Below, in pieces: positions 12,291-27,440 of a stretch of DNA of 64,000 bases. The position numbers and the translations under genes were made by a program. The stretch is from Stutzerimonas xanthomarina. Lineage in GTDB: Bacteria > Pseudomonadota > Gammaproteobacteria > Pseudomonadales > Pseudomonadaceae. The stretch spans positions 1 through 64,000 of the forward strand of contig NZ_RHQM01000011.1 in the NCBI RefSeq assembly GCF_003935375.1, read 5' to 3'. Within the stretch, counting starts at the first letter, position 1. The number at the start of each line of letters is the position of its first letter. The notes under the pieces are model-generated. The model saw nothing but the letters and a program-made list of their open reading frames with translations. It was not told the DNA's origin and did no database searches.

Positions 12291-13961
12291 ATGGATATCA
12301 AACGCTCGATACTGCTCGTCGCTCTAGCAGTCGTTGCCTACCTGATGGTTCTTCAATGGAATCAGGACTACGGTCAGGCAGCCCTGCCGACCGAAACCGC
12401 GCAAAGCCAGCCGGGCGTACCGGCTCTTCCGGATAGCCCCGCGGCCAACAGCGAAGGCACCGCTGGCGATGTGCCCGCGGTTGCCGGCCAGCAACAGGCC
12501 AGCGCCCTGCCGGCTAATGCGCCGAGCAACCAGCTGATTCGTGTGCGCAGCGACGTGCTTGACGTGGCGATCGATCCGCGCGGTGGCGACATCGTCGAAC
12601 TGCATCTGCCGCAGTACCCGCGTCGTCAGGATCGTCCCGATGTGCCGTTTCAGCTGTTCGAGCGTAGTGGTGAGCGAGTCTATGAAGCACAAAGCGGCCT
12701 GATCGGCGACGGCCCGGACAAGGCCAGCGGGCGTCCTCAGTACAGCAGTGAGAAAAGCGAGTACCAACTGGCCGAAGGTCAGGATCAGGTGGTCGTCGAT
12801 CTGAAATACAATGCTGATGGCGTCAACTACATCAAGCGTTTCACCCTCGAGCGCGGTAACTATGCGCTGAAGGTGAACTACCTGATCGACAACCAGAGCG
12901 GTCAACCCTGGACCGGTTACCTGTTCGGTCAGCTCAAGCGCGACAACAGCGGCGATCCCTCCTCAAGCACCGCCACTGGCACCGCTACCTACCTTGGCGC
13001 TGCGCTGTGGACCAAGGACGAGCCGTATCGTAAGGTCTCCATGGGCGACATGGATGAAAGCAACCTGCGTGAAAGCGTGCAGGGTGGCTGGATCGCCTGG
13101 CTGCAACATTATTTCGTCACCGCCTGGATTCCTCAGCCGGGCGATACCAACCAGGTGCAGACGCGCAAGGATAGCCAGGGCAACTACATCATCGGCTTCA
13201 CCGGCCCCGCCGTTACCGTACCTGCCGGCGCGCAGGGCGAGACAGGCGCCACGCTGTATGCCGGCCCGAAGAGCCAGGACAAGCTGGAAGAACTGTCCCC
13301 CGGTCTGCGTCTGACCGTCGACTACGGCATCCTCTGGTTCATCGCTCAGCCGATCTTCTGGCTGCTGGAAAACATCCACGCTCTGCTGGGCAACTGGGGC
13401 TGGTCGATCATCGTTCTGACCATCGTCATCAAGCTCGCCTTCTTCCCGCTCTCCGCGGCCAGCTACCGGTCGATGGCGCGCATGCGTGCGGTGTCGCCGA
13501 AAATGCAGGCGCTGAAGGAACAGCATGGCGACGACCGCCAGAAGATGTCCCAGGCGATGATGGAGCTGTACAAGAAGGAAAAGATCAATCCGCTGGGCGG
13601 CTGCCTGCCGATCCTGGTGCAGATGCCGGTATTCCTGGCCCTGTACTGGGTCCTGCTGGAAAGCGTCGAGATGCGCCAGGCGCCCTGGATGTTCTGGATC
13701 ACCGACCTTTCGATCAAAGACCCGTTCTTCATCCTGCCGATCATCATGGGCGTGACCATGTTCATCCAGCAGCAGCTGAACCCGACGCCGCCGGATCCGA
13801 TGCAGGCACGAGTGATGAAGCTGCTGCCGGTGATCTTCACCTTCTTCTTCCTCTGGTTCCCTGCCGGTCTGGTGCTGTACTGGGTGGTCAACAACGTCCT
13901 GTCCATCGCCCAGCAGTGGTACATTACCCGCAAGATCGAGGCCGCGGCGAAGCCCGCCTGA
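12291..13961 (+). CDS. yidC: Membrane protein insertase YidC
   Basis: 556 residues. Inserts and folds inner-membrane proteins, alone or with SecYEG. The N-terminal segment (MDIKRSILLVALAVVAYLMV) is followed by the large periplasmic domain P1 (to about 340). Five further membrane segments follow, with the cytoplasmic loop YRSMARMRAVSPKMQALKEQ and NPLGGCLPILVQMPVF. The ATG at 12291 is chosen because homologues begin MDIKR; an in-frame start upstream lies inside yidD. A hairpin follows the stop. Confidence 0.98.
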   Translation: MDIKRSILLVALAVVAYLMVLQWNQDYGQAALPTETAQSQPGVPALPDSPAANSEGTAGDVPAVAGQQQASALPANAPSNQLIRVRSDVLDVAIDPRGGDIVELHLPQYPRRQDRPDVPFQLFERSGERVYEAQSGLIGDGPDKASGRPQYSSEKSEYQLAEGQDQVVVDLKYNADGVNYIKRFTLERGNYALKVNYLIDNQSGQPWTGYLFGQLKRDNSGDPSSSTATGTATYLGAALWTKDEPYRKVSMGDMDESNLRESVQGGWIAWLQHYFVTAWIPQPGDTNQVQTRKDSQGNYIIGFTGPAVTVPAGAQGETGATLYAGPKSQDKLEELSPGLRLTVDYGILWFIAQPIFWLLENIHALLGNWGWSIIVLTIVIKLAFFPLSAASYRSMARMRAVSPKMQALKEQHGDDRQKMSQAMMELYKKEKINPLGGCLPILVQMPVFLALYWVLLESVEMRQAPWMFWITDLSIKDPFFILPIIMGVTMFIQQQLNPTPPDPMQARVMKLLPVIFTFFFLWFPAGLVLYWVVNNVLSIAQQWYITRKIEAAAKPA

Positions 13962-13977
13962 CGCCTCAACCGCCAAT

Positions 13978-14007
13978 GCAGAACGCCCCTTGATTGGGGC
14001 GTTCTGC
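13978..14007 (+). terminator. Hairpin between yidC and mnmE
   Basis: A perfect 12-bp stem (GCAGAACGCCCC / GGGGCGTTCTGC) around a 6-base loop. The following bases (TATCTGCC) are poor in T, so termination may be partial. It could instead trim or stabilise the yidC message. Confidence 0.6.
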
Positions 14008-14033
14008 TATCTGCCGTCCAGAAAGGAGGCCAC

Positions 14034-15401
14034 ATGAATCCAGTTCGCGACACCATTGCCGCCGTCGCTACCGCGCCGGGGCGCGGAGGAGTAGGCATCG
14101 TTCGGGTATCAGGGCCACGGTCCAAGGCTATCGCCATTACTCTGACCGGCTGTGAGCCAACGCCGCGGCATGCACATTACGGTGCATTTCACGCAGACGA
14201 CGGCGAGGTGATCGACGAAGGCCTGCTACTGTTCTTTCCGGGACCGCATTCGTTCACCGGTGAGGACGTACTCGAACTGCAGGGACATGGCGGCCCGGTT
14301 GTCATGGATATGCTGCTGCAGCGCTGCGTCGAGCTCGGCGTTCGTCTGGCCCGGCCAGGCGAATTCAGTGAACGCGCGTTCCTTAACGACAAGCTCGATC
14401 TGGCCCAGGCCGAGGCGATCGCCGACCTTATCGAAGCGAGTTCGGCGCAGGCTGCGCGCAATGCGGTGCGTTCGCTACAGGGCGAATTTTCTCGCCGCGT
14501 GCATCAGTTGACCGAAAGATTGATTCAGCTGCGTATCTATGTCGAAGCGGCGATCGATTTTCCCGAAGAAGAGATCGACTTCCTCGCCGATGGGCATGTC
14601 CTGGCACAATTGGATGCCGTGAAAGCCGAGTTATCCACAGTGCTGCGCGAAGCCGGGCAGGGCGCCTTGCTGCGCGATGGAATGACCGTGGTGATTGCAG
14701 GCCGCCCCAACGCAGGCAAGTCCAGTCTGCTCAACGCACTGGCGGGCCGTGAGGCCGCCATTGTCACCGACATTGCTGGCACCACCCGCGATGTCCTGCG
14801 CGAACACATCCTGATCGACGGCATGCCGCTGCATGTCGTCGATACCGCGGGCCTACGCGATACCGAAGATCAGGTCGAGCGGATCGGTGTGCAGCGCGCG
14901 CTCAGCGCCATCGGCGAAGCGGACAGGGTACTCCTGATGGTCGATGCCAGTGCGCCTGAGGCGCAGGACCCACTAGCCCTTTGGCCGGAGTTTCTCGAAT
15001 CCAACCCTGCGCCGAACCGGGTGACGCTGATTCGGAACAAGGCTGACCTGAGCGGTGAGCCGATCTCGATTCGCTTCGACGACAACGGACAGGCAACACT
15101 GAGCCTGTGCGCACGATCCGGCGAAGGTATCGAGTTGCTGCGCGAACACCTCAAGCAGTGCATGGGCTACGAGCAGACCGCTGAAAGCAGCTTCAGCGCC
15201 CGACGTCGCCATCTGGACGCACTGCGTCTGGCCGACCAGTACCTGGAGCATGGCCATGCCCAACTGACGCTGGCCGGCGCCGGTGAGCTGCTGGCAGAGG
15301 ATCTGCGCCTGGCACAACAGGCACTCGGTGAGATCACAGGCGCGTTCAGCTCAGACGACCTGCTCGGGCGAATCTTCTCGAGCTTCTGCATCGGCAAATG
15401 A
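14034..15401 (+). CDS. mnmE: tRNA modification GTPase MnmE
   Basis: 455 residues. With MnmG it makes the 5-carboxymethylaminomethyl group on wobble uridine 34 of certain tRNAs. The N-terminal folate-binding domain begins [20 protein letters not shown]. The G domain has P-loop [14 protein letters not shown] (about 222), the DIAGTTRD switch and DTAGLR. The C-terminus ends in the catalytic FCIGK. AGGAGG lies just before the ATG. A perfect DnaA box (14631-14639) falls inside the gene. Confidence 0.98.
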   Translation: MNPVRDTIAAVATAPGRGGVGIVRVSGPRSKAIAITLTGCEPTPRHAHYGAFHADDGEVIDEGLLLFFPGPHSFTGEDVLELQGHGGPVVMDMLLQRCVELGVRLARPGEFSERAFLNDKLDLAQAEAIADLIEASSAQAARNAVRSLQGEFSRRVHQLTERLIQLRIYVEAAIDFPEEEIDFLADGHVLAQLDAVKAELSTVLREAGQGALLRDGMTVVIAGRPNAGKSSLLNALAGREAAIVTDIAGTTRDVLREHILIDGMPLHVVDTAGLRDTEDQVERIGVQRALSAIGEADRVLLMVDASAPEAQDPLALWPEFLESNPAPNRVTLIRNKADLSGEPISIRFDDNGQATLSLCARSGEGIELLREHLKQCMGYEQTAESSFSARRRHLDALRLADQYLEHGHAQLTLAGAGELLAEDLRLAQQALGEITGAFSSDDLLGRIFSSFCIGK

Positions 15402-15408
15402 CACTGCA

Positions 15409-15427
15409 CGGGCGCTAACCACGCCCG
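15409..15427 (+). terminator. Possible weak terminator after mnmE
   Basis: CGGGCG / CGCCCG stem of 6 bp around a 7-base loop, followed by CCCCTTTC. The T run is short, so this is tentative. Confidence 0.35.
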
Positions 15428-15559
15428 CCCCTTTCATGCACAACGCTACGCTGAAAATTCGTGGCGATGGCATTCGGCTGCCGAAATTCCCGCCATGAGC
15501 CCTGTGGAAAAGGCCGCCTAAGGGCAGTAGAAAAGTCAGGGCGTAAGCTGGTGAAAAAC

Positions 15560-15770
15560 CCTGCTGTGTATAAGCTTCACTTTAATCCACAGGATGCTGA
15601 CGGTATTCACACCGTCAGCGCCCAGCCGCAGCACAGGTTTATCCTTCGCCACAAGGAAGGACTGCCAAGGGCTCCACGTGGTTATCCACAGAAATGAGCT
15701 TCACCATTTATAAACACATAAATAAGCTTCTTATATATTTCTTCTCTATTTCTAATGTTTATCCACCGAC
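15560..15770. other. DnaA-box and AT-rich cluster upstream of mnmG
   Basis: Part of a 483-base gene-free region. It holds DnaA boxes TGTGTATAA (15565-15573), TAATCCACA (15583-15591, one mismatch), TTATCCACA (15682-15690, perfect) and TTATCCACC (15759-15767, one mismatch). An AT-rich tract spans 15704-15760. In P. aeruginosa a second origin-like segment near gidA (mnmG) can support plasmid replication, so this is a plausible counterpart. The rest of 15402-15884 holds no gene; a TATACT (15835-15840) may be the mnmG -10 element. Confidence 0.55.
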
Positions 15771-15884
15771 TCGCCTCCGCCAGATGGTTGGTCATTTTTT
15801 GCTCAGAGCCCTTCTTTAGCACTGGCTAAATCCCTATACTTCGCGGCTTCCCGAATTCCCATCTGAACAGGCACGAGGTGCGTG

Positions 15885-17776
<1,892 letters not shown>

Positions 17777-17777
<1 letters not shown>

Positions 17778-18424
17778 TGAGTCTGGTCAGCGAATCCCAT
17801 GCCGCCGAACTCGTGCGCGGCGCCCTGGCGCTAGGCGTCGAGCTGAGTGAAGGGCAACAGCAGCAGTTGCTGGCCTACCTGGCACTGCTGATCAAGTGGA
17901 ACAAGGCCTACAACCTCACCGCGGTGCGCGATCCCGACGAAATGGTTTCGCGACACCTGCTTGACAGCCTGAGCGTGGTGTCGTTCGTTGCCGAGTCCGG
18001 ACAGACCTGGCTGGACGTCGGCAGCGGTGGTGGCATGCCTGGCGTGCCGCTGGCGATCATGTTTCCTGATCGCAGCTTCACGCTGCTGGACTCCAATGGG
18101 AAGAAAACGCGATTCCTGACGCAGGTGAAGCTGGAGCTGAAACTGGCCAACCTCGAAGTCGTGCACAGCCGCGTCGAGCAGTTCCAGCCGGCGGAAGCCT
18201 TCGACGGCATCACCTCGCGCGCCTTCAGTTCCCTTGAGGACTTCGCCAGCTGGACGCGGCATCTGGGCAATACCCAGACGCGCTGGTTGGCGATGAAGGG
18301 CGTGCAGCCGGACGACGAACTGCAACGGCTGCCCGCCGACTTCCGCCTCGATGCCTGTCACGTACTCAAGGTTCCCGGTTGCCAAGGCCAGCGCCATCTG
18401 CTGATACTGCGCCGCACTTCATGA
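17777..18424 (+). CDS. rsmG: 16S rRNA (guanine-527-N7)-methyltransferase
   Basis: 215 residues. Methylates G527 of 16S rRNA using S-adenosylmethionine. The SAM-binding motif is [17 protein letters not shown] (about 76-92), preceded by the family motif [25 protein letters not shown]. It is translationally coupled to mnmG through TGATG and precedes parA by 18 bases, the usual Pseudomonas order. Confidence 0.97.
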
Positions 18425-18442
18425 CCCGGACAGACACTGACC

Positions 18443-19231
18443 ATGGCTAAAGTTTTCGCCATTGCCAACCAGAAGGGCGGTGTCGCCAAGACCACCACCT
18501 GCATCAACCTTGCGGCTTCGCTGGTTGCCACGCGCCGTCGCGTGCTGCTGATTGATCTCGACCCCCAGGGCAACGCCACCACTGGTAGCGGTGTGGACAA
18601 GCTCGGGCTGGAGTACTCGATCTACGACGTACTGATCGGCGAATGCAGCCTGGTGGATGCCATGCAGTTCTCCGAGCATGGCGGCTATCAGTTGCTGCCG
18701 GCCAATCGCGACCTGACCGCGGCGGAAGTGGCCCTGCTGAATCTGCCGGCCAAGGAAAAACGCCTGCGTGAAGCACTGGCACCGGTGCGGGAGAACTACG
18801 ACTACATCCTCATCGATTGCCCGCCGTCGCTGTCGATGCTGACCATCAACGCGCTGGCTGCGTCGGACGGCGTCATCATTCCCATGCAGTGCGAGTATTA
18901 CGCGCTCGAAGGGCTTACCGATCTGGTCAATTCGATCCAGCGTATCGGCCAGGCGCTCAACCCCAGCCTGAAGATCGAAGGCCTGCTGCGCACCATGTAC
19001 GACCCGCGCAGCAGTCTGACCAACGATGTATCCGAACAGCTCAAGGCGCATTTCGGCGACAAACTCTACGACACCGTTATCCCGCGCAACGTCCGGCTCG
19101 CCGAGGCCCCCAGCCACGGCATGCCGGCGCTGGTCTACGACAAGCAATCCAAGGGCGCTCTGGCCTATCTGGCCCTGGCCGGTGAACTGTCGCGACGCCA
19201 GCGCCAGTCGGCGCGTGGCGCCCCCGCATAA
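18443..19231 (+). CDS. parA: Chromosome partitioning ATPase ParA (Soj)
   Basis: 262 residues. Walker-type ATPase that moves ParB-parS complexes to segregate origins. The deviant Walker A box is NQKGGVAKTTTCINLA at residues 8-23; the Walker B region is YILIDCPPSLSMLT. It directly precedes parB and is preceded by rsmG. The matching parS sites lie in recF and near 39.9 kb. Confidence 0.98.
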   Translation: MAKVFAIANQKGGVAKTTTCINLAASLVATRRRVLLIDLDPQGNATTGSGVDKLGLEYSIYDVLIGECSLVDAMQFSEHGGYQLLPANRDLTAAEVALLNLPAKEKRLREALAPVRENYDYILIDCPPSLSMLTINALAASDGVIIPMQCEYYALEGLTDLVNSIQRIGQALNPSLKIEGLLRTMYDPRSSLTNDVSEQLKAHFGDKLYDTVIPRNVRLAEAPSHGMPALVYDKQSKGALAYLALAGELSRRQRQSARGAPA

Positions 19232-19240
19232 GGACTACTC

Positions 19241-20113
19241 ATGGCGACCAAGAAAAGAGGCCTAGGCCGCGGACTCGACGCCCTGCTCGGCGGCGCCAGT
19301 GTTTCGGCAATGCAGGAAGAGGCTGCGAAGGTCGATACCCGTGAACTCCAGCACCTGCCGCTGGACCTGATCCAGCGCGGCAAGTACCAGCCGCGCCGCG
19401 ATATGGACCCGCAGGCCCTGGAGGAGCTGGCCCATTCGATCAAGAACCACGGCGTGATGCAGCCGATCGTGGTGCGTCCCGTCAGCGGTGGCCGTTTCGA
19501 GATCATCGCCGGTGAACGTCGCTGGCGTGCCAGCCAGCAGGCCGGGTTGGAGAAGGTGCCGGCGCTGGTTCGCGAAGTGCCGGACGAGGCGGCCATTGCC
19601 ATGGCGCTGATCGAGAACATCCAGCGCGAAGACCTGAATCCGATCGAGGAAGCCGTCGCGCTGCAGCGCTTGCAACAGGAGTTCCAGCTGACCCAGCAGC
19701 AAGTTGCCGACGCGGTAGGCAAGTCGCGTGTCTCGATAAGCAATTTGCTGCGCCTGATTGCGCTGCCGGAAGAGATCAAGACGCTGCTGTCACACGGTGA
19801 CCTGGAGATGGGCCACGCGCGAGCATTGCTAGGTCTGCCGGCGGAACAGCAGGTCGAAGGCGCGCGGCACGTTGTCGCACGTGGCCTGACCGTGCGCCAG
19901 ACCGAAGCCCTGGTGCGTCAGTGGTTGAGCAGCAAGGAAACACCGAAAGCCGAAGTCAAGGTCGACCCGGACATCAGCCGTCTGGAGCAGCGCCTGGCGG
20001 AACGCCTGGGCTCTCCGGTGCAGATCAAGCACGGACAGAGAGGCAAAGGGCAGCTGGTGATTCGCTACAGTTCGCTGGATGAACTGCAGGGTGTATTGGC
20101 CCACATCCGCTGA
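19241..20113 (+). CDS. parB: Chromosome partitioning protein ParB (Spo0J)
   Basis: 290 residues. CTP-dependent clamp that loads at parS and spreads. The N-terminus KKRGLGRGLDALLGG is typical. The catalytic box is GERRWRASQQAGL; the helix-turn-helix (VADAVGKSRVSISNLLRLIALP) lies near residue 160, with the C-terminal dimerisation domain after it. An AAGGA site precedes the ATG. It is followed by the atp promoter region. Confidence 0.98.
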   Translation: MATKKRGLGRGLDALLGGASVSAMQEEAAKVDTRELQHLPLDLIQRGKYQPRRDMDPQALEELAHSIKNHGVMQPIVVRPVSGGRFEIIAGERRWRASQQAGLEKVPALVREVPDEAAIAMALIENIQREDLNPIEEAVALQRLQQEFQLTQQQVADAVGKSRVSISNLLRLIALPEEIKTLLSHGDLEMGHARALLGLPAEQQVEGARHVVARGLTVRQTEALVRQWLSSKETPKAEVKVDPDISRLEQRLAERLGSPVQIKHGQRGKGQLVIRYSSLDELQGVLAHIR

Positions 20114-20156
20114 TACAAATTGTTTGTAGTGCCGGTCGGAAAATACTACCGGAGAG

Positions 20157-20185
20157 TTGAACCCTGGCTGGCCTGCTCCTATACT
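20157..20185 (+). promoter_or_regulatory. Sigma-70 promoter of the atp operon
   Basis: TTGAAC (20157-20162), a 17-base spacer and TATACT (20180-20185). It lies about 60 bases before atpI in the only gap between parB and the ATP synthase genes. Confidence 0.7.
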
Positions 20186-20246
20186 CGCCGCGCTTTTTTG
20201 ACTGCGGACAATTATTTACGCGGCCTGCTACAGCGATGGAATTCAG

Positions 20247-21514
<1,268 letters not shown>

Positions 21515-21556
21515 AAACCGCTAACGCTTTAACCGAAAAACCTTAACCCCCCTTAG

Positions 21557-21799
<243 letters not shown>

Positions 21800-21891
21800 T
21801 CACTTTCCGGTTTGAGATGGGGTTCGCCGGGCGGGCCCCGTCGCCGTGGAATGACTCCCGCGTTGAACGAGATAGCACGAGGTAAATCGCT

Positions 21892-22362
21892 GTGAACATT
21901 AACTTGACGCTGTTCGGTCAAACGCTCGCCTTCGCTATCTTCGTCTGGTTCTGCATGAAGCTCGTCTGGCCGCCAATCACGGCAGCCATGGCAGCGCGCC
22001 AGAAGAAGATCGCCGAAGGACTGGATGCGGCAGGCCGTGCGCAGCAAGACCTGAAACTGGCTCAGGACAAGGTGTCCAACACCCTCCGTGAGACCAAGGA
22101 GCAGGCAGCCCAGATCATCGAGCAGGCGAACAAGCACGCCAATGCGATTATTGAGGAAGCCAAGCAGCAGGCACGTGTCGAAGGCGAGCGACTGGTCGCC
22201 GGCGCCCGCGCCGAGATCGAACAGGAAGTGAACCGTGCCAGGGACCAACTGCGCAATCAGGTAGCGGCTCTTGCCGTCGCCGGTGCAGAGAAGATCCTGG
22301 AGTCCCAGGTGGACGCCAAGGTGCACAACGAGCTGGTCGAAAAACTGGCCTCCCAACTCTAA
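21892..22362 (+). CDS. atpF: ATP synthase Fo subunit b
   Basis: 156 residues. Peripheral-stalk subunit: one N-terminal membrane helix ([28 protein letters not shown]) followed by a long charged coiled coil from about residue 35. The GTG start is preceded by GAGG and matches homologues starting MNINLT. Confidence 0.97.
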   Translation: MNINLTLFGQTLAFAIFVWFCMKLVWPPITAAMAARQKKIAEGLDAAGRAQQDLKLAQDKVSNTLRETKEQAAQIIEQANKHANAIIEEAKQQARVEGERLVAGARAEIEQEVNRARDQLRNQVAALAVAGAEKILESQVDAKVHNELVEKLASQL

Positions 22363-22374
22363 GCGAGGCAAGCG

Positions 22375-22911
22375 ATGATCAATACCCAGACGCTTGCTCG
22401 GCCTTACGCGAAAGCCGCTTTCGAGTTCGCCAGCGCCGCAGGAACGACCGAGTCCTGGTCGAAAATGCTGAACCTGGCCGCCATCGCTGTTGAAGTCCCA
22501 GAAGTCGCAGCGTTGCTGAACGACCCCCGCCTGACCAGCGAAAGCAAGGTCCAGGGGCTGGTGCGTCTACTCGGTGACGACGCCGACGAAGCTTTCCGCA
22601 ATTACGTCCAGACCCTTGGCGAGAACGATCGCCTGTCGGTACTGCCGACTGTGTGGGAGCTGTACGAGGACATCAAGGCGCAAGCCGAGAAAACGCTCGA
22701 GGCAGAAGTTGAAACCGCCTTCGAGCTCAGCAACGAGCAACTCCAAACTTTGGCTGCCGCCCTGTCGAAGCGGCTAGATCGCACCGTCAACCTCCAGCAG
22801 GCCGTGAATCCTGCGCTGATCGGCGGCGTGTTGATTCGCGCCGGTGATGTGGTTGTCGACGGTTCGGTCCGCGGCAAACTGAGCCAGTTGGCCGAATCGT
22901 TGAAATCCTGA
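22375..22911 (+). CDS. atpH: ATP synthase F1 subunit delta
   Basis: 178 residues. Links the F1 head to the b-subunit stalk. The N-terminus TLARPYAKAAFEFA and the C-terminal INPALIGGVLIRAGDVVVDGSVRGKL-type motif (here starting VNPALIGG) are diagnostic. It lies 12 bases after atpF and 15 before atpA. Confidence 0.97.
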   Translation: MINTQTLARPYAKAAFEFASAAGTTESWSKMLNLAAIAVEVPEVAALLNDPRLTSESKVQGLVRLLGDDADEAFRNYVQTLGENDRLSVLPTVWELYEDIKAQAEKTLEAEVETAFELSNEQLQTLAAALSKRLDRTVNLQQAVNPALIGGVLIRAGDVVVDGSVRGKLSQLAESLKS

Positions 22912-22926
22912 TTTGAGGGTCATGGC

Positions 22927-24471
22927 ATGCAGCAACTGAATCCTTCCGAGATTAGTGAAATCATCAAGCAGCGCATCGAGAAATCGAATGTCGCTGCTCA
23001 AGCCCGTAATGAGGGCACCGTCGTCAGCGTTTCTGACGGTATCGTACGCATCTACGGTCTGGCCGACGTCATGTACGGCGAGATGATCGAGTTCCCTGGC
23101 GGCATCTTTGGTATGGCACTGAACCTGGAGCAGGACTCCGTAGGTGCCGTGGTTCTGGGTAACTACCTGGGCCTGACCGAAGGCATGAGCGCCAAGTGCA
23201 CCGGCCGCATCCTCGAAGTTCCGGTTGGTCCGGAACTGCTGGGTCGCGTAGTCGACGCGCTGGGTAACCCGATTGATGGCAAAGGCCCGATCAATGCTCA
23301 GGCTACTGATGCGGTCGAGAAGGTCGCGCCAGGCGTGATCTGGCGTAAGTCCGTCGACCAGCCGGTGCAGACCGGTTACAAGTCGGTCGACGCCATGATC
23401 CCGGTAGGCCGTGGCCAGCGTGAGCTGATCATCGGTGACCGTCAGATCGGTAAGACCGCCCTGGCCATCGATGCCATCATCAACCAGAAGAACAGCGGAA
23501 TCCGCTGCGTCTACGTTGCCATCGGTCAGAAGCAGTCGACCATCGCCAACGTGGTTCGCAAGTTGGAAGAGCACGGCGCACTGCACAACACCATCGTTGT
23601 CGCTGCGTCCGCCTCCGAATCCGCTGCCCTGCAGTACCTGGCGCCTTACGCCGGTTGTACCATGGGCGAGTACTTCCGCGACCGTGGTGAAGACGCGCTG
23701 ATCGTGTATGACGATCTGTCCAAGCAGGCTGTGGCGTACCGCCAGATCTCCCTGCTGCTGCGTCGTCCGCCGGGACGTGAAGCCTATCCGGGCGACGTGT
23801 TCTATCTCCACAGCCGCCTCCTGGAGCGTGCGTCGCGCGTTTCCGAAGAGTATGTCGAGAAGTTCACCAACGGTGCCGTAACTGGCAAGACCGGCTCGTT
23901 GACCGCTTTGCCGATCATCGAAACCCAGGCGGGCGACGTTTCTGCGTTCGTTCCGACCAACGTGATTTCCATCACCGACGGTCAGATCTTCCTGGAATCG
24001 GCCATGTTCAACGCAGGTATCCGTCCGGCCGTCAACGCCGGTATCTCGGTATCCCGTGTTGGTGGTGCTGCTCAGACCAAGATCGTCAAGAAGCTGTCTG
24101 GTGGTATCCGTACCGCTCTGGCTCAGTACCGTGAACTGGCTGCGTTCGCGCAGTTCGCTTCCGACCTCGACGAAGCGACCCGCAAGCAGCTGGAGCATGG
24201 TCAGCGCGTTACCGAGCTGATGAAGCAGAAGCAGTACGCGCCGATGTCCATCGCCGACATGTCCCTGTCCCTGTACGCCGCCGAGCGTGGTTTCCTGACG
24301 GACGTGGAAGTGGCCAAGGTTGGCGCCTTCGAGCAGGCCCTGATCGCCTTCTTCAACCGCGAGTTCGCCGATCTGATGGCGAAGATCAACGTGAAGGGTG
24401 ACTTCAATGACGAAATCGACGCAGGCCTGAAGGCCGGTATCGAGAAGTTCAAGGCCACTCAAAGCTGGTAA
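22927..24471 (+). CDS. atpA: ATP synthase F1 subunit alpha
   Basis: 514 residues. Non-catalytic nucleotide-binding subunit of the alpha3beta3 head. The P-loop [14 protein letters not shown] is near residue 170. The family signature [17 protein letters not shown] lies near 365, with the C-terminal helical domain after it. A strong GTGA-loop hairpin follows the stop. Confidence 0.99.
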   Translation: MQQLNPSEISEIIKQRIEKSNVAAQARNEGTVVSVSDGIVRIYGLADVMYGEMIEFPGGIFGMALNLEQDSVGAVVLGNYLGLTEGMSAKCTGRILEVPVGPELLGRVVDALGNPIDGKGPINAQATDAVEKVAPGVIWRKSVDQPVQTGYKSVDAMIPVGRGQRELIIGDRQIGKTALAIDAIINQKNSGIRCVYVAIGQKQSTIANVVRKLEEHGALHNTIVVAASASESAALQYLAPYAGCTMGEYFRDRGEDALIVYDDLSKQAVAYRQISLLLRRPPGREAYPGDVFYLHSRLLERASRVSEEYVEKFTNGAVTGKTGSLTALPIIETQAGDVSAFVPTNVISITDGQIFLESAMFNAGIRPAVNAGISVSRVGGAAQTKIVKKLSGGIRTALAQYRELAAFAQFASDLDEATRKQLEHGQRVTELMKQKQYAPMSIADMSLSLYAAERGFLTDVEVAKVGAFEQALIAFFNREFADLMAKINVKGDFNDEIDAGLKAGIEKFKATQSW

Positions 24472-24477
24472 GCCGCA

Positions 24478-24499
24478 GCGGGAGCCGTGAGGCTCCCGC
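24478..24499 (+). other. Intercistronic hairpin atpA-atpG
   Basis: A perfect 9-bp stem GCGGGAGCC / GGCTCCCGC closed by a GTGA (GNRA-type) tetraloop, with no T run. It lies in the 50-base gap between atpA and atpG. It more likely stabilises or marks the processing of the polycistronic message than terminates it; that is inference. Confidence 0.6.
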
Positions 24500-24521
24500 C
24501 TGCTAACCCGATAGGTGTCAA

Positions 24522-25388
24522 ATGGCAGGCGCAAAAGAGATTCGCAGCAAGATTGCGAGCATCAAAAGCACGCAGAAGATCACCAGCGCCATGGAAAAGG
24601 TGGCGGTCAGCAAGATGCGCAAGGCACAGATGCGCATGGCTGCCAGCCGCCCTTATGCGGAGCGGATCCGGCAGGTAATCGGCCATCTGGCCTTTGCCAA
24701 CCCGGAATACCGTCATCCGTTCATGGTAGAGCGTCCGGTCAAGCGTGTCGGCTACATCGTCGTGTCGACCGATCGTGGTCTTTGCGGTGGCCTGAACATC
24801 AACCTGTTCAAGGTCCTGATCAAGAACATGAAGGAGTGGCACGATCAGAAGGTCGAAGTCGACCTCTGCGTGATCGGCAACAAAGGCGCGAGCTTCTTCC
24901 GCAGCTTCGGCGGCAACGTCGTCGCAGCGATCGGCAACCTCGGCGAAGAGCCGTCGATCAATGATCTGATCGGCAGCGTCAAGGTCATGCTGGACGGCTT
25001 CCACAATGGCCGTATCGATCGCTTGTACCTGGTATCCAACAAGTTCATCAACACCATGACCCAGAAGCCCACGGTCGACCAACTGCTGCCGCTGGCCGCA
25101 GACGAGAACGCCGAGCCGGTCAAGAAAGGTCAGTGGGACTACCTCTACGAGCCGGACGCCCAGCAGCTGCTGGATGCTCTGCTGGTACGGTTCATCGAGT
25201 CCCAGGCCTATCAGGCGGTGGTTGAGAACGGCGCAGCCGAACAGGCCGCGCGGATGATTGCCATGAAGAACGCAACCGACAACGCCGGTGAGCTGATCGG
25301 CGACCTGCAACTGGTCTACAACAAGGCCCGTCAGGCTGCGATCACTCAGGAAATTTCGGAAATCGTCGGCGGCGCTGCCGCGGTTTAA
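24522..25388 (+). CDS. atpG: ATP synthase F1 subunit gamma
   Basis: 288 residues. Central rotor shaft. The long N-terminal helix [26 protein letters not shown] and C-terminal helix ([28 protein letters not shown]) form the coiled coil. The Rossmann-like middle includes [15 protein letters not shown]. Family size and order are as expected. Confidence 0.98.
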   Translation: MAGAKEIRSKIASIKSTQKITSAMEKVAVSKMRKAQMRMAASRPYAERIRQVIGHLAFANPEYRHPFMVERPVKRVGYIVVSTDRGLCGGLNINLFKVLIKNMKEWHDQKVEVDLCVIGNKGASFFRSFGGNVVAAIGNLGEEPSINDLIGSVKVMLDGFHNGRIDRLYLVSNKFINTMTQKPTVDQLLPLAADENAEPVKKGQWDYLYEPDAQQLLDALLVRFIESQAYQAVVENGAAEQAARMIAMKNATDNAGELIGDLQLVYNKARQAAITQEISEIVGGAAAV

Positions 25389-26795
<1,407 letters not shown>

Positions 26796-26796
26796 C

Positions 26797-26852
26797 TGGC
26801 GCGCCCGTTCGCGGGCGCCAACCAGCCTGACCGGCAGCAGCTGGTCAGGCTG
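26797..26852 (+). other. Two consecutive intercistronic hairpins atpD-atpC
   Basis: The first (26797-26820) is a GC-rich stem TGGC..GCCCG / CGGGCGCCA with a 2-base bulge and a TTCG loop. The second (26823-26852) is a perfect 10-bp stem CAGCCTGACC / GGTCAGGCTG. Neither has a T run. They fill almost the whole gap before atpC and end just before its ribosome site (CGAGG), so they may affect message processing or epsilon synthesis. Confidence 0.6.
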
Positions 26853-26869
26853 ATTACCGAGGCATGAAC

Positions 26870-27298
26870 ATGGCTATGACAGTGCATTGCGACATCGTCA
26901 GTGCGGAAGAAGAGCTGTTCTCGGGGCTGGTGGAAATGGTCGTCGCCCACGGCAACCTGGGTGACATCGGCGTTCTGCCGGGTCACGCGCCGCTGCTGAC
27001 CGATCTCAAGCCGGGTCCGGTTCGAGTGATCAAGCAGGGTGGTGACGAGGAGATCTTCTACATCTCCGGCGGCTTCATCGAAGTGCAGCCGAACATGGTG
27101 AAGGTTCTCGCCGATACCGCTACGCGCGCCAAGGACATCGACGAAGCTGCCGCTCAGGCTGCCGTCAAAGCTGCCGAGAAGGCCCTGCACGAGAAGGGCG
27201 CGGAGTTCGATTACGGCTCCGCCGCCGCTCGCCTGGCCGAGGCCGCAGCCCAGCTGCGAACCATCGAGGCAATGCGCAAGAAGTACGGCCGACACTGA
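26870..27298 (+). CDS. atpC: ATP synthase F1 subunit epsilon
   Basis: 142 residues. Rotor subunit and inhibitor of ATP hydrolysis. N-terminal beta sandwich ([32 protein letters not shown]) and C-terminal helical hairpin rich in alanine. Of two nearby ATG codons, 26870 is preferred: CGAGG lies 7 bases upstream and homologues begin MAMTVHCD. The first ATG (26864) would be only one base from that site. Last gene of the operon. Confidence 0.96.
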   Translation: MAMTVHCDIVSAEEELFSGLVEMVVAHGNLGDIGVLPGHAPLLTDLKPGPVRVIKQGGDEEIFYISGGFIEVQPNMVKVLADTATRAKDIDEAAAQAAVKAAEKALHEKGAEFDYGSAAARLAEAAAQLRTIEAMRKKYGRH

Positions 27299-27326
27299 TC
27301 GGCAAGCGACTTCATCGCGCACGAGT

Positions 27327-27352
27327 AAAAGGGTAGCCTTGGCTACCCTTTT
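27327..27352 (+). terminator. atp operon terminator
   Basis: Stem AAGGGTAGC / GCTACCCTT with a CTTG loop, flanked by A's upstream and a TTTTTCTTTTT run downstream, about 30 bases after the atpC stop. The A and T runs make it potentially bidirectional. Confidence 0.9.
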
Positions 27353-27440
27353 TCTTTTTCTGCCATTTGTCGGCACTGATACCAGCTGCACTCTGACGTA
27401 CGGGTGAGCTGACGGGCCGATACCGCTCAGGAATCGCTTC

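Noticed and set aside
15670..15685. A parS-like CCACGTGG near mnmG
   Set aside because: Only the central eight bases fit; the flanks (GCT...TTA) differ at several parS positions, so it was not called.
22774..24534. A 586-codon minus-strand frame opposite atpA
   Set aside because: Antisense shadow of atpA, spanning parts of three atp genes, with no recognisable protein features.
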